Source: Platycnemis pennipes (lineage: Eukaryota > Arthropoda > Insecta > Odonata > Platycnemididae). Taken from it: DNA of 64,000 nt. The stretch is taken from the NCBI GenBank assembly GCA_933228895.1, contig OW121854.1, positions 93,238,609-93,302,608 of the forward strand, given 5' to 3'. Below the pieces are notes generated by a model. It made no database searches, was not told the DNA's origin, and saw only the letters and a list, made by a program, of their open reading frames with translations. Below are positions 11,167 through 21,014 of this stretch, piece after piece. The translations under genes were made by a program, and so were the position numbers. The number at the start of each line of letters is the position of its first letter. The stretch's first letter is position 1.

Positions 11167-11254
11167 TCATTCGGGTACTCAAATACCTATGCCTGAAAAT
11201 ATCTGGCACACTCCTTTACTTTTGATATGTAATTACTTAGTTTACTATTGATAT

Positions 11255-11441
11255 GTAATATTGATATATTGTGTGTATATATTTCTTTTGTATTAATTTC
11301 CTATAAGTGTATTCTTTACTGATTTTTTATGTATATTGTATGCGTGGATGTAATATTGATATATTGTGTGTGTATATTTCTTTTGTATTAATTTCCTATT
11401 TTGTATTAATTTCCTATAAGTGTATTCTTTACTGATTTTTT
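11255..11441 (+). repeat. 95-bp tandem duplication
   Basis: GTAATATTGATATATTGTG starts at 11255 and again at 11350. Both units contain TTCTTTTGTATTAATTTCC and AGTGTATTCTTTACTGATTT. The second unit carries a further 17-bp internal duplication of TTGTATTAATTTCCTA. High similarity suggests a recent event. Confidence 0.8.
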
Positions 11442-11494
11442 TAACCTCAGATTGTAATTGTTTTAGGTATTGACTACTATATGATTTATATATT

Positions 11495-11580
11495 TATTTT
11501 GACGAGGGGTTAGGTGGCAGAAGGGACAGTTTTGTCTCAATCTCGCCCCAATAAAGACCTTTTATTATTATTATTATTAC
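11495..11580 (+). repeat. Retroelement 3' end with (ATT)n tail
   Basis: AGGTGGCAGAAGGGACAGTT then CCCCAATAAAGACC then TTATTATTATTATTATTAC. An AATAAA directly before an ATT-repeat tail looks like the 3' end of a retroposon. The body upstream is not recognised. The 108-codon frame across it is not supported as a gene. Confidence 0.45.
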
Positions 11581-11888
11581 TTCGGAGGGCCGCGAAAGAG
11601 ATGGAATCCGCGGTTCCAGCCCGCAAGGTCCCCACGAGCATCGAAACGGGGTCAAGTCCAGTTTTCCGCCTCCGTCCGCATCCTCTTCGGCCCTCGTGGG
11701 CGTCTCTATTCAATGGCGTGGTGAGAAAAGGTGACTCCGGCTCCAAGGACGAACGCCAGGAGGTGTATTATCTCTCATCTCTCGATGATCTGCTCGCGCA
11801 GTCCCGTTTCGGATGCTCCGACCAGCGCGGACGCGAGTGAAATGCTGTCTACGCTCTCGGAAATGTGTAGTCGACACATCGTCGCATC
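11581..11888 (+). other. GC-rich block, no product recognised
   Basis: Locally GC-rich (CCGCCTCCGTCCGCATCCTC) and open in one frame for about 85 codons. There is no domain, start context or splice support. It could be an old exon or a CpG-rich repeat. Confidence 0.2.
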
Positions 11889-12871
11889 TGTTTGAAACCG
11901 TCGGAATTATCTCAAATGTTCGGCCAAAGAGTCACGTGGTACAAGCACAAAATGTTCACAAATTTGGCGTTTGAATCGCAAATTAAAATCCTACTTGAGT
12001 TTTTCTCATCTGGAGACTCGAGGAGAATGAGAAAAACTCAAGTGAAAACGAGTGAGATTGTGATGAGCGATTTAGGTGGCTCCACCGAATTATGAAGTAG
12101 ATGTAATTTTTGTGAAAATTTCAGGACACATCATTTTTTGGCCCTTCTATCATTTGGCAATAAAATAATCTGGCCTTTCCACAGTATATTTGAAGAAAAA
12201 AGACGATGAAAATCAGATATTTTATACTTGGCTATACGGCAGAGCATTTGCTCTTGTGGCAGAGCAGAGCTCTTGCAGTAAAATTTGCAGATTAGCAATG
12301 TAAAGAGAAATGTCGATTTGACGAAAAACTAATATAAGATGCGTGGTTTTATGTAGAATTTAGCATTGTAAAAAAGTGCACGCCTTACCACACCTGTTTA
12401 ATTGATATTAATAAATGTTTGCTCGAAAAAAAAGCAGAAAAGCCTTAGTTACATGAAAGTAGCGCAACAGTATGTTGTTATCATTGGTAACACTACTTGT
12501 GACGGAACGTGCTTACAAGCTTATTTACCAACTTAATTTAGGAATATACCTTACCAAGGTCCTTCTTATATTTTTTATGTAATTTATATATTTCATTGGT
12601 TATTGATATGGTGTAATTAATACCAATGCTTCCAAATGGTAGCAGCGTCCTTATGTGTTATCACACTAGAGATGATCTTCCATATAGGAGTTTTTCTGGA
12701 TCGGTATTTATTCATTAAATAACATAGCTCTTTTACGGAATTTTGTATCGCGGAGTCACGATGGAACCTCCTTAAAACACAACAATTTTGAGAACCACTC
12801 GTGTTTATATCACGTGACACCTTGGCTACATAATCGAGATAATACCAATGGTTTCAAACACGCCACCCAGG
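11889..12871. mobile_element. T3 transposon copy 1, interrupted
   Basis: The left end (TGTTTGAAACCGTCGG..., 11889) and right end (...GGTTTCAAACACGCCACCCAGG, to 12871) match the 14.4-kb copy. The left interior contains a perfect 17-bp inverted pair, ACTTGAGTTTTTCTCAT (11993-12009) and its complement (12027-12043). The right TIR is split off by a 692-bp insert between AATT direct repeats at 12088-12091 and 12784-12787. The intact copy has the uninterrupted ACCGAATTTGCGAACC at this place. Confidence 0.7.
12092..12783. mobile_element. Unidentified 692-bp insertion in T3
   Basis: Defined by comparison with the uninterrupted T3 copy at 14.4 kb, with possible 4-bp AATT target repeats. AT-rich, with no recognisable ends or coding sequence. 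Confidence 0.45.
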
Positions 12872-13149
12872 TCAACAATGCCTTTGTTTTCGAACTCAAG
12901 TTTAACTTGTGCGAAAACAAAGCTTCAAATACACATACTATTCAATTAGCTTCTTCAAATAGATATATTTATTGCTTCAATCCTGATATCAGTATTAGTC
13001 ATCCTTCAGGGGAGGTGACCGATAGCTTAAGCCATTTGAGCCATTTAACTTTGATTGGTATTCCGAAAGAGGTAAATTTTTTTAGAGCACGAAGGAACCT
13101 TGGAGAGTGACTCATTATTGGTATTAGCCTATGCTTAACAAAAGGGCTG

Positions 13150-13735
13150 CCCTTGTAAGGTCTAACCTGAAATATGCGTCAAGCATCGGGGTTACATAGA
13201 GAAAAGATTTTATTATACGAGATGCAGAGGGAAGCAATACGTTTTGTAAAAAACTCCTATCAACGTACAGAAAGTGTTATCCGGCTATTGGAAGAGCACG
13301 GTTGGAAAATATTAGAATCTATAAGAGTATTAGCAAGATTATGTTATTCTAAAAATTCAAGTTCCAGGAATTCAAATGCGAATTTGACACTGCAGACATA
13401 TTTATACCCCCACACTATATCAGCAGGACAGACAAAAGCGACAAACTAAGAGATATCAACTGCCAAACTGAGCGTTCAAAGAATTCGTCTTTTCCCGCAC
13501 AATACAAGACTGCAACGCAGAAAAAGTATGATTCTTTCAAGAACATGCCACATTATTTATTAATAAATTTATTTTTCAACACCGCCATTTTGTTTTACCA
13601 TTAGCAACTTCGCTACATTAGCTTTAACTTTATGGCATGTACGTAGGGCATGTTCGGTGATAAATTATCCCCTGCCACGCACCCTCAAGTTGGCTTGCAG
13701 GGTAGTCAGCAGATATGGATATAAGCAACCAGGCT
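13150..13735 (+). pseudogene. LINE-D RT C-terminal fragment with LINE tail
   Basis: Decodes to VRSNLKYASSIG, then EMQREAIRFVKNSYQRTESV and LLEEHGWKILESIR. This is the C-terminal region after the RT domain of jockey/CR1-like non-LTR elements (compare LVRPHLEYAASVWDPY and QRRSARFVKGRY in LINE-A). It diverges strongly from LINE-A. A stop interrupts the frame after GVT. It ends with the shared hairpin (CCCTGCCACGCACCCTCAAG then TTGGCTTGCAGGGTA, about 13672-13712) and a short degraded GATATG tail. Confidence 0.65.
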
Positions 13736-14365
13736 ACTTCACATTAGCTAGCCGGAAAGTCACTATTCGGCCAGCTAAATTGAATACAGGAAATGGACTT
13801 AAGTGTAAGGTATGAGAACAAGTACGGATCCCAGTCGATAAGCCGATAAGTTAAATCATTTAGTAATACGCACATTTGTTTAATACTTCTGGCTGCGGTA
13901 GCCAGGTTAGTAAATGCGCCAACTTGATTTCCCAAAGGTCTTGTTTTTGGGTTTCGCTCGGTTATAGATGATGTGATGTCTTAGGAATAAGAGCTTAAGC
14001 CAGATAGTGCAATATATTCTTCAACTTTGGGATAGTTAAAACCCAAGCCGATTCACCTCATACCAAGAACTACTATAAATTACACAAATACAGTTATATT
14101 ACGAAACCGTAACCAATCGATAATGCTTTAGGAGCTATCATCAAGAAAACTTACTTATCACCTTGGTTGGGGAATGAAATAAGTGTGTGGACTTATTCAA
14201 TGATTTAATTCAGAAAAACATCACTCACGCCGGACGCAGTAAATGTCGATAACGAGTCGGTCATTGTTGATGTGGGAGGCGACCGAACGACGAAGGTAAT
14301 TTTCGTCATTAAGTGGAGGTGGATAACTGGACCGAGGTATTTTTGGAGTGGAGGTTAGAGAGAAA

Positions 14366-14676
14366 CCAGGTGGGTTGTGTTTGAAACCGTCGGGATTATC
14401 TCGAATAGGTAACCAAGGAATCACGTGATATAAACACGAATGGTTCGCAAATTTAGTGCTTCTTTACAACATCATTAATTGTTTTCACTTGAGTTTTTCT
14501 GATATATTCCAACTAAAGAGCCCCCAGTTGAGATATAACACAAGTGTAAACAAAGAATGAGGTTGCACTCAGCGGTTTTAGCACACCGAATTTGCGAACC
14601 ATTCGTGTTTATACCACGTGACTCCTTGGTTACCTATTCGAGATAATCCCGACGGTTTCAAACACAGCCCCCCAGG
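14366..14676. mobile_element. T3 transposon copy 2, intact, 88-bp TIRs
   Basis: Left TIR 14366-14453 and right TIR 14589-14676 are inverted copies, nearly identical over 88 bp. Key blocks are TGTGTTTGAAACCGTCGGG, TTATCTCGAATAGGTAACCA and AACACGAATGGTTCGCAAAT. The loop is only about 135 bp, so the element can fold into a long hairpin. It is 311 bp and non-coding. No target duplication was identified, so the superfamily is unknown. Confidence 0.85.
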
Positions 14677-14905
14677 CGTCGGCACAAGCCTGATATTGAT
14701 ATTGAGTTTATTTAGCCTGCTGTCAACTAAGGGCGCCAAGGGATCCACGGTTTAACGACCCATTCAACGGATGGAGTGCTGGATTTAAAGTGCCCTGCAT
14801 ACAGCACTCATGTAGGGAACGGTATTCTAGTGAAAAATTTGCCTCTGTCAGGGTTCAAAACCAGGCCTTTGGGACAGAAGCCCTGTAGCCACCACACCAA
14901 TTTAG
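14677..14905 (-). repeat. SINE-2 copy
   Basis: Minus-strand SINE-2 starting directly at the T3 end. It has the body block (GGGCGCCAAGGGATCCACGG, CCCATTCAACGGATGGAGT) and a damaged head with box B as GGTTCAAAACC (plus strand) and CACCACACCAAT. A GATATTGATATTGAG stretch interrupts the 3' side. Confidence 0.65.
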
Positions 14906-15060
14906 ACACAAAAGTCTCGGGAATGATGATTAAAAAAATTTCACAAAGTAGTAGTATGGCTCTGAGTTACACGTTAGCAGTGCATGCATAGACTTATTTG
15001 CATACCTGCATGATAATAAGGGTAAATTTAATTTAAGGGTAATTCTCTTTTGAGTTAAAA

Positions 15061-15137
15061 TGCATGACTGGTGATGGTTCACCTCCTGCCACACACCCTT
15101 GCGGTGGCTTGCGGGGTGTTATGTAAATGTAGATGTA
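15061..15137 (+). repeat. Solitary LINE hairpin tail
   Basis: GGTGATGGTTCACCTCCTGC, ACACACCCTTGCGGTGGC and TTGCGGGGTGTTATGTAAATG, then GTAGATGTA. An isolated tail module of the LINE-A2 type. Confidence 0.7.
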
Positions 15138-15240
15138 CTTTTCCTTGATAGCACTTATGGCATAAACGGTTGGTCGCTCTCCTGTATTTACCGTAACTTG
15201 TATTTACTACTTAAACGAATCTGCTAACTTAACTAACGGC

Positions 15241-15570
15241 GTTCTTGGTGTAGTGGTTAGAGCACTGGCCTTTCACCGGGAAGACACGGGTTCGAATCCC
15301 AGCACAGACAGACGTTTTTCATTGATAAACCGGCCCCTACTTAAGTGTTTTGTGGAGAACATTCGATTACAGTACTCCGTCCGTCGGATGGGGCGTTAAT
15401 CCGTGGTCCCTTTGGTGCATTTCCAGCAGGATCTTGCCAACACAAAGTTTCTCTCCACTCATCCCATTCCTTGTTGCTTGTTTGCATGTCGGTAGTGTAT
15501 GCTTGGTGATCTTCATCCCCTGCCACACACACTCGCGGTGGCTTGCAGGGTATCGTCTAGATGTAGATTG
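15241..15570 (+). repeat. SINE-2, most complete copy, with LINE-A2 tail
   Basis: The head GGTGTAGTGGTTAGAGCACT, CTGGCCTTTCACCGGGAAG and CGGGTTCGAATCCC reads like a tRNA-Glu with a TTC anticodon in the loop, with intact A and B boxes. The middle is the family body (AGTACTCCGTCCGTCGGATG, TCTCTCCACTCATCCC). From about 15475 it switches to the LINE-A2 3' end: TTGCATGTCGGTAGTG, TGCTTGGTGATCTTCATCC, the CCCTGCCACACAC...GGTGGCTTGCAGGG hairpin and GTAGATGTAGAT. Such a shared tail is how many SINEs are copied by a partner LINE. This is the only SINE-2 copy here with the tail still joined. Confidence 0.85.
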
Positions 15571-15659
15571 ACTGGACAAGTTATGATCCAAGAGCCATCT
15601 GCTCTTGCTCTGCGAAGAATTATTGATAATATAATGAAAATATGCACCCTACGCAGGTA

Positions 15660-16060
15660 AAACATCAGGGATATTTAAAGGAACGTGAGCTTTTTGGGGC
15701 GCTATATTTAATACCACCCCGATTCGGGAGGTCGTTTTTGAAGGAAAATTGCTCTTCACTCTGAAGGTGGGCGGATATAAGGAAATGGATTCTATTCGAA
15801 CGGACGTTCGCGATGTCATCATTCCCAAAAGACGACATATAATCCTTGAGGGAGAGGTTTTGAGGCGAGGCGAGCGGACGACCGCAGCAAGGGAAAGTGT
15901 CCTCATTGAGGGAACTCTATATTTGTTTGCTTATTTTTTTCTTAATTTCCCAAACGCGACTTCCACTCCGCACAGCAAGGACGAACTTATTCGGCGATGC
16001 CCGAATGTTTTGGTGAGTGCCAAGGAAAAGGAAACGGAGTATCATTGAATTCCCTGACAA
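15660..16060. other. Open, mixed-GC stretch without product
   Basis: Overlapping frames of 85 (minus) and 99 (plus) codons between 15649 and 16048. Neither shows a domain or supported splice sites. I make no gene call. Confidence 0.2.
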
Positions 16061-16141
16061 ATTCAAAGTTCTGGCGAACTGGCCGTGAAAACTTCAGCGG
16101 CGTTACCCACAGAAATTTTACAATAGCAGATATTCTGCAGA

Positions 16142-16200
16142 AAAAAAATCAGTCACCTTGACCGGAACTCAAACCCGGACCCCCTGATTTCCGAGTTCGA
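16142..16200 (-). repeat. SINE-3 fragment
   Basis: AAAAAAAATCAGTCACCTTG and ACCGGAACTCAAACCCGGAC on the plus strand match the minus-oriented SINE-3 copy at 50.6 kb (TTCACCTTGACCGGGTATTC). Read on the minus strand, CCGGGTTTGAGTTCCGG is the box B region. Confidence 0.5.
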
Positions 16201-16374
16201 GTGGAATTGTGTCGAGTGCTATTGTGAAATTTCCTTGACTTATCGTGCTTTTAAAAATATTTATTCTTAATTACATTGCCATTAATGTATTCAGTTTATA
16301 GTTTACAATTTAAAAATTATCTAAGATAAGATAAAAAAAAGCCACCAATACTACAAGTGAACAACTCGCTAAAA

Positions 16375-16690
16375 CTCTCAGTCGCAGGGGATTCAGGTCG
16401 CAGTTAGCCAGCTGATTAAAATATATGTAATCCATTTACGCATCAAAACTCTGCCATAGATGGATCTTGCAGAGGGAGGGGAAAATTCTTGCCTGATAGT
16501 CTTAGAGAGGTGTCGGCAGGTCATTCCAAGGTTTCGCCACCCTGTAGGACAAGGCCCCAACTCTGAGCCAGCCGGAGGCTGCTGGAGGGCCTTGCCATCG
16601 CCTAGGAGAACGACCTTCACTACTACTTGGCTTTCATATGCAAAAGCATTGGACAGAAGTTTTTTTCCCAAGTCTGCAAAGGTTGAATGA
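16375..16690 (-). pseudogene. Non-LTR retrotransposon C-terminal fragment
   Basis: Minus strand decodes to YRVAKPWNDLPTPL followed after a stop by DYQARIFPSLCKIHLW. This resembles the RVWNSLP...FKxxL motif that closes the ORF of jockey-like elements. A second minus frame is open for 92 codons over the same bases but makes less sense as a protein. An AT-rich 3' side follows down to about 16260. Confidence 0.4.
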
Positions 16691-16738
16691 AATATACTGA
16701 GATGGAAATCTAGTGGAAAATTAAAGGGTCAGCAGGGT

Positions 16739-18384
16739 ATTTAGTGGAAATTTACGAACGAAAAAATGTATTTTTTCAGTTATTAAATTTTATGTATTTT
16801 ATATGTAATGGTGCTGTAGTTAATGTACTTAAGTGATCTAACATTTAAACACAGGTCAAGAACACGTTAATAGCTAAATAAACTGAAATTTACACTATCT
16901 CAAAACACGGAGGTGACACAAATTTCCACGGAGGTGACAATTTCATTTCAAATAAGGTTCTAGCTGAAATTAATATGGGGACATACCGATAAAATTTACT
17001 AAAATATGTAAGACGAACAAATAATTAAATAAACAATAAACTCATAGAAAGGAAAGATCTAAGGGAAGGCTGCAATTGAGGCATTGAATACAAGCCTGAA
17101 ATAAGCTATATCCTTTTATTTCAGTTTAAAATGAGAAAAATTTATTGTTATATAGTAGGAATGGGTCGGTTCGGTTCTCGGTTCCATCGGTTCTTGAGCT
17201 TAGAACCGGAACCGGAACCGAGGACAAAAATAATCGGTACCGAAATAATTGGCGCGAAAACCAGTTTGAAACCTACGCACACTCCGAAAGTGGAGGCTTC
17301 ACATTAAAACCTGGTGAAATAGTGTACTTAGATGCTTCAAAGTTGCGAATTATTCTAATTCAGTCTCTGAAAATGATTACTGATTACCTTATCTTACCAT
17401 TGAGCAACGCAAAGTAAGTGGTAAATGAAGAACCGGAACCGAGAATCGGAACCGAGAACCGAAGTTAAGAACCGAACCGGAACCGGAACCGAAAAAAAGT
17501 GGAACCGACCCATCCCTATTATATAGTATAAAATTAGCCTTAACTTGATAATTAATGAATTATGCATCACAATTATTTAATGAAATAATTATGAATTACA
17601 TTCGGTCAACTCCATGGTTCCCTGATCACCTCTATGTCCAATGGGTCCCACGGAGGTGATATCCATGGAGGTGACAAAATCAAGAGTTTACCACAATTAA
17701 ACGTCACATAAAATTCGTGTAGCAGTGTGCTTTGATTTCAAGACATTTCTTAAAGGAAACAAGCCATAAAACTAAAGAAATTCTTAAATAAGTTATCATT
17801 TTTAAAATTATGGACGACATGGAGGTGACAGGCATTAAAAGAACTCGATGTTTTTACGCCTAAAGGCAGAAATAAATAGGCCAAATTCACGTACTGTTCG
17901 GAAAAACACATACTACAAGCTAAATGATTGCTAAGGCTTTCTTAAAATTAACCATTCAAACTTGTGCTGCTTCCTGATGGAGTTGTATAGAACGTTTTCT
18001 ATTTTCCCATGGAGGTGATGTAAACGTTAGGGACATAACTTTCAATCTTTCTATTTATCTCAAATAGAACTCAAATTTTCTATTTTTAGCCCAAAGTTTA
18101 AGGCAATGGTACTGGTTAATTATGCGATGGATGAATAAATTAATTCACTGAGTAAAAAAGGTTTTGCTCACACTTTTTTAAGTAAAAACACGGCGTGGGA
18201 CATCCATGGAGGCGACATTTAGATGCTTAATCAACTTATTTTTGCTATAAATATGTTATATTCAGTTTAATAGGACACTTTGTGTATTAATATTCCTATT
18301 TTACTATTACATAAAATTTTATTCAATAAAATAAACTATTAAATAAAGTAAAACAAAAGTTAAGGACTCAAATTTCCACTAAAT
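16739..18384. mobile_element. T6: TIR element with repeated GGAGGTGAC motif
   Basis: A perfect 15-bp inverted pair, ATTTAGTGGAAATTT at 16739-16753 and its complement at 18370-18384, brackets AT-rich DNA. Inside, a 12-14-bp motif of the form CCAYGGAGGTGAYA occurs seven times, always on the plus strand: near 16906, 16926, 17647, 17663, 17817, 18006 and 18204. T5 is inserted at 17156-17518. Without T5 and one target copy the element is about 1.28 kb. There is no transposase. Repeated motifs of this kind could be protein-binding sites. The boundary is inferred from the inverted pair only. Confidence 0.45.
17156..17518. mobile_element. T5 hAT-like MITE, copy 1
   Basis: Ends TAGGAATGGGTCGGTTC and GGAACCGACCCATCCCTA, rich in CGGTTC/GAACCG repeats on both sides. 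An exact 8-bp direct repeat TTATATAG flanks it at 17148-17155 and 17519-17526. It is 363 bp. The 90-codon frame across its left part (from 17145) is an accident of the element. The second copy is at 60375-60733 in the opposite orientation. Confidence 0.88.
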
Positions 18385-18434
18385 TTCAGAATGGCCCAGC
18401 ATCATTAAAGTCAGGAGGAGAAACACATTGGCAA

Positions 18435-18662
18435 AAGAAGCTTTTACTTTTAGGCGTGAACTAATGGCAAGGTCGCTGAGTACGTAAGTATAAGGAAAAA
18501 AACTATTGAAAAGTGTAATATGAAGTGTGGCACTAAATGGCGCGGAAACGTGGCCTTTAATGAAAAAGGATGAAAACAAACTTAGGTTTTTTGAGATGTG
18601 GGTATGGAGAAGGATGAAGAAAGTAAAGTGGGTCGAAAGTAGGACGAACGATGAGGTGCTAG
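18435..18662 (+). pseudogene. LINE-B RT C-terminal fragment, ends at T1
   Basis: Decodes, across three stop codons, to RKKLLKSV, SVALNGAETWPLMKKDENKL, FEMWVWRRMKKVKW and TNDEVLE. This is the typical C-terminal region of an endonuclease/RT non-LTR element (SVxLYGAETWTLRK ... EAFEMWCWRRM ... TNEEVL). T1 begins at the next base (18663), and no LINE-B sequence resumes on the far side. A 131-codon antisense frame is a shadow. Confidence 0.7.
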
Positions 18663-19200
18663 AATGGGGGCGTTTACTCGGAACCGAAATCGCAGTTTTG
18701 TACACGAAATCGTTAGATGAAAACAAAAAGAGACTTTCAGTGAACAAATTAATCTTCCAACCACAACCATTCACTCATATGTAAAAAATTAAAATAAGCA
18801 AAAGGTGACGCCCACCGAAAATGCTACTGTGATAACATTGACGTCCTTTTTTCCTCACGTCCATGACTGCTTTCTGGGAACGTAAGGGAGTGGAGGGGGG
18901 TTCTCGGAAGGTCTGCTCGCACAGATGCTGTCGCAACTGCTCCTATTGGCAGAGTCAGCTGTGTCCCCCCCCATTGCGATTAGGTGATGTAGGTTCGCGG
19001 GCTCAGATGTGATTGGACGAAGTCAATGACGTCAGAGGTTGCACCACGCTCACTTTTCCGAAAGGGTTAAAAACATCAGTTTTTCGCCGCTTATAACTCG
19101 AGAAATAATTGACGGATCAAAAAACGGAAAAATACGGGTCTCTTTATTTTAAAAACTCTATCAGATTCGCCAATTAAAAATATGGTAAACGACTCCATTG
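18663..19200 (+). mobile_element. T1 transposon copy 2
   Basis: About 538 bp running from AATGGGGGCGTTTACTCGG to GGTAAACGACTCCATTG. Interior blocks shared with the other copies are GAAATCGTTAGATG, GGTGACGCCCACCGAAAA, TCTCGGAAGGTCTGCTCGCA, AATGACGTCAGAGGTTGCAC and AACTCGAGAAATAATTGACG. It lies at the broken end of a LINE-B fragment. Confidence 0.88.
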
Positions 19201-19577
19201 CGGCCGGGACAGCTCTGATGGATTCTTTTTTGTCATTAAATGCTATTATGTACAGCGAGGATCTTTTCATTGGCAGATTGTTTTATTTTCTTAGGGAGTT
19301 CATTTATTTTGGCGGCGCACCGTAGACAAATGAATCTGGAAAGAACTAAACCTGATTATCCGTGTTTCCCGATTAACCGTGCATCCTTCACAGTCATTAG
19401 CACGGAAAATTGGGATATTACTGTAGCTCAAGTTGTAGGTATCGATAAGAATGCAGAGAAGGTCGAGAAAGTGTTAAAATATGGTAAGAGGGGAAGGAAG
19501 TCGGTAGGAGATATGAAATGAAGGCATTAAAAGTGTATGGGCCTCGTTTTGAGAGGAAATGGAATCCTGAGGGAAGT
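19201..19577 (+). other. Unassigned stretch
   Basis: Starts CGGCCGGGACAGCTCTG, similar to the tRNA-like start at 34031. It contains CCTGATTATCCGTG and GATTAACCGTGCATCC, reminiscent of pogo/Tigger-type ends, and AGTCATTAGCACGGAAAAT, which recurs at 25229. The 93-codon frame has no domain. Confidence 0.25.
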
Positions 19578-20100
19578 ACATCTACATATTACCCTGCAAG
19601 CCACCATAAAGGTGTGTGGCAGGGGGTGAATTCTCACCAAACATGCACTACATATCATGCATAAAAAAGGATTAGCATTTACCCCCTGCCACACACCCTC
19701 GCGGTGGCTTGCAGGGTATCGTGTAGATGTAGATGTAGATGTAAATGACCTTTATATACTGTTCTAAAATACACTATTTCAAAAAAGATAAGAATGGCAA
19801 AGCAAACATGCAAAAACATGCTGTTAGTTGGGTTAGCTTCAAGTCCTTATACCAACATGCAACTACATATGTTATCCATTGATACACTGGTACTGGATAT
19901 ATTTACCGTTATTCATATCCCTAATTGTACGAGGAAAAAAGGACATTTTGAATCTGTCAGTTCGGCAATCAATTTCACTAATTTTGTGATCATGGTCCAG
20001 TCTACCATAGTAATTTTGGGTTCGCAAAATATTTTTAACATCATCACTGAAAATATGGTCTTGGAATTTGTTTAAGAGATTAAATCTAAATTTCAACCTA
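19578..20100 (-). mobile_element. LINE-A 3' end, 5'-truncated, with nested insert
   Basis: Tail at 19578 and hairpin at about 19590-19625. The 3' UTR is interrupted by 19682-19750, and the C-terminal frame runs to about 20100. On the minus strand the frame gives FRFNLLNKFQDHIFSDDVKN, ILRTQNYYGRLDHDHK and MSFFPRTIRDMNNGKYIQY. The coding part is open. It is truncated in the region that reads LKF in the fuller copies. Confidence 0.85.
19682..19750 (+). mobile_element. 69-bp LINE-A2 tail inserted in LINE-A
   Basis: CCCCCTGCCACACACCCTCG, GGTGGCTTGCAGGGTATCG and GTAGATGTAGATGTAGATG sit in the middle of a minus-strand LINE-A 3' UTR. Uninterrupted copies (30.3, 44.4 kb) run directly from AGGATTAGTATT into ATATACTA. 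A TTTA repeat at both edges may be the target duplication. The insert is nothing but the hairpin and the GATGTA repeats. Confidence 0.75.
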
Positions 20101-20664
20101 TAATGTATGTTGGTTAAGAGCAAGAGAGAGAGGAAAGTAAGAGATGTCCTGTATGACATGAAGGCATGGAGATGATGTAAGAGGCATATTATATACGAAA
20201 TGCGGATTGGTTAGAAAGTATAAATGGGTTGAGAATAACAGTCTGGCTCTATCTGCAAACAAAGCCATCGATAATACCAATATGCGTATCTTCATTTTAC
20301 CTTTGGGATATTGAGCAAGTCCCCCAAAACTTGTTTGCAAGAATGCCAAGGTTGTTGAGCGTGTAGCACCGCTCACTGAGCCACACTGGGTCGCGATTTA
20401 TTTTTAAGGGCAATGGCCTGTTTCAAATTGACTGGGACTGCGGTTCTTACGTTTTATGATTAAATATTCTATTTTCTGCTCACCAGAGACGGGTCTCAAT
20501 AACGAAAACGTTAATCATGAATCCAGCAATACGCAAGTATAAAATAGCGGGGTGAACGGATCGGGGAAAATAAGGCCACTGCATTTTTTTTACAGCTTTG
20601 GATTACGACAGGTTATTTCTTAAGCTACTGGCGTTGGGTTGGTGCGGTCACTAGAGTAGATCTA

Positions 20665-20735
20665 CCGAATTCTCTGCGAAACACAATAAAAGGAGAGTGT
20701 GGTACGAGGTGATTTCACACTAGACATGCATTATG
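20665..20735 (-). repeat. Degraded LINE hairpin tail
   Basis: AGGAGAGTGTGGTACGAGG, TGATTTCACACTAGACATGC resembles the minus-strand tail AGGTGTGTGGCAGGGGGTGA, TTCTCACCAAACATGC. Only the inner part is recognisable. Confidence 0.35.
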
Positions 20736-21014
20736 GGCGAGGAAACAATGATATTATTAGCGACTTCACAACCGATTTCTTTTGAAAACGGTCAATTTAC
20801 AGTGGGAAAACGACGAGATCTGATACAATACAGCCTCCTATATAAAATTAAAATCATGCCCGAAAGATACCAAACTTATCTCTCACAAAGATTTCTAATA
20901 TTCTTATATTCTATTCTATAAAAAAGTAAGCGTATGTCTGACACAATGACAATAGTGAGGTTTACACTCAGAGGTAAATATTTAGAGTAGGCTGTGTATT
21001 TCGAAATATTGTTG

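Noticed and set aside
11514..11840. 108-codon frame with a leucine run
   Set aside because: The leucines come from the ATT-repeat tail of a retroposon; the downstream part has no recognisable domain.
15243..15314. Possible genuine tRNA-Glu gene
   Set aside because: Boxes and anticodon loop are tRNA-Glu-like, but the acceptor stem does not close and the sequence runs into the SINE-2 body.
17145..17417. 90-codon frame in the T5 element
   Set aside because: The same bases are present reversed in T5 copy 2 without the frame; the element is non-coding.
18379..18774. 131-codon minus frame
   Set aside because: It is antisense to a LINE-B fragment whose plus-strand translation shows real family motifs, and it runs into T1.
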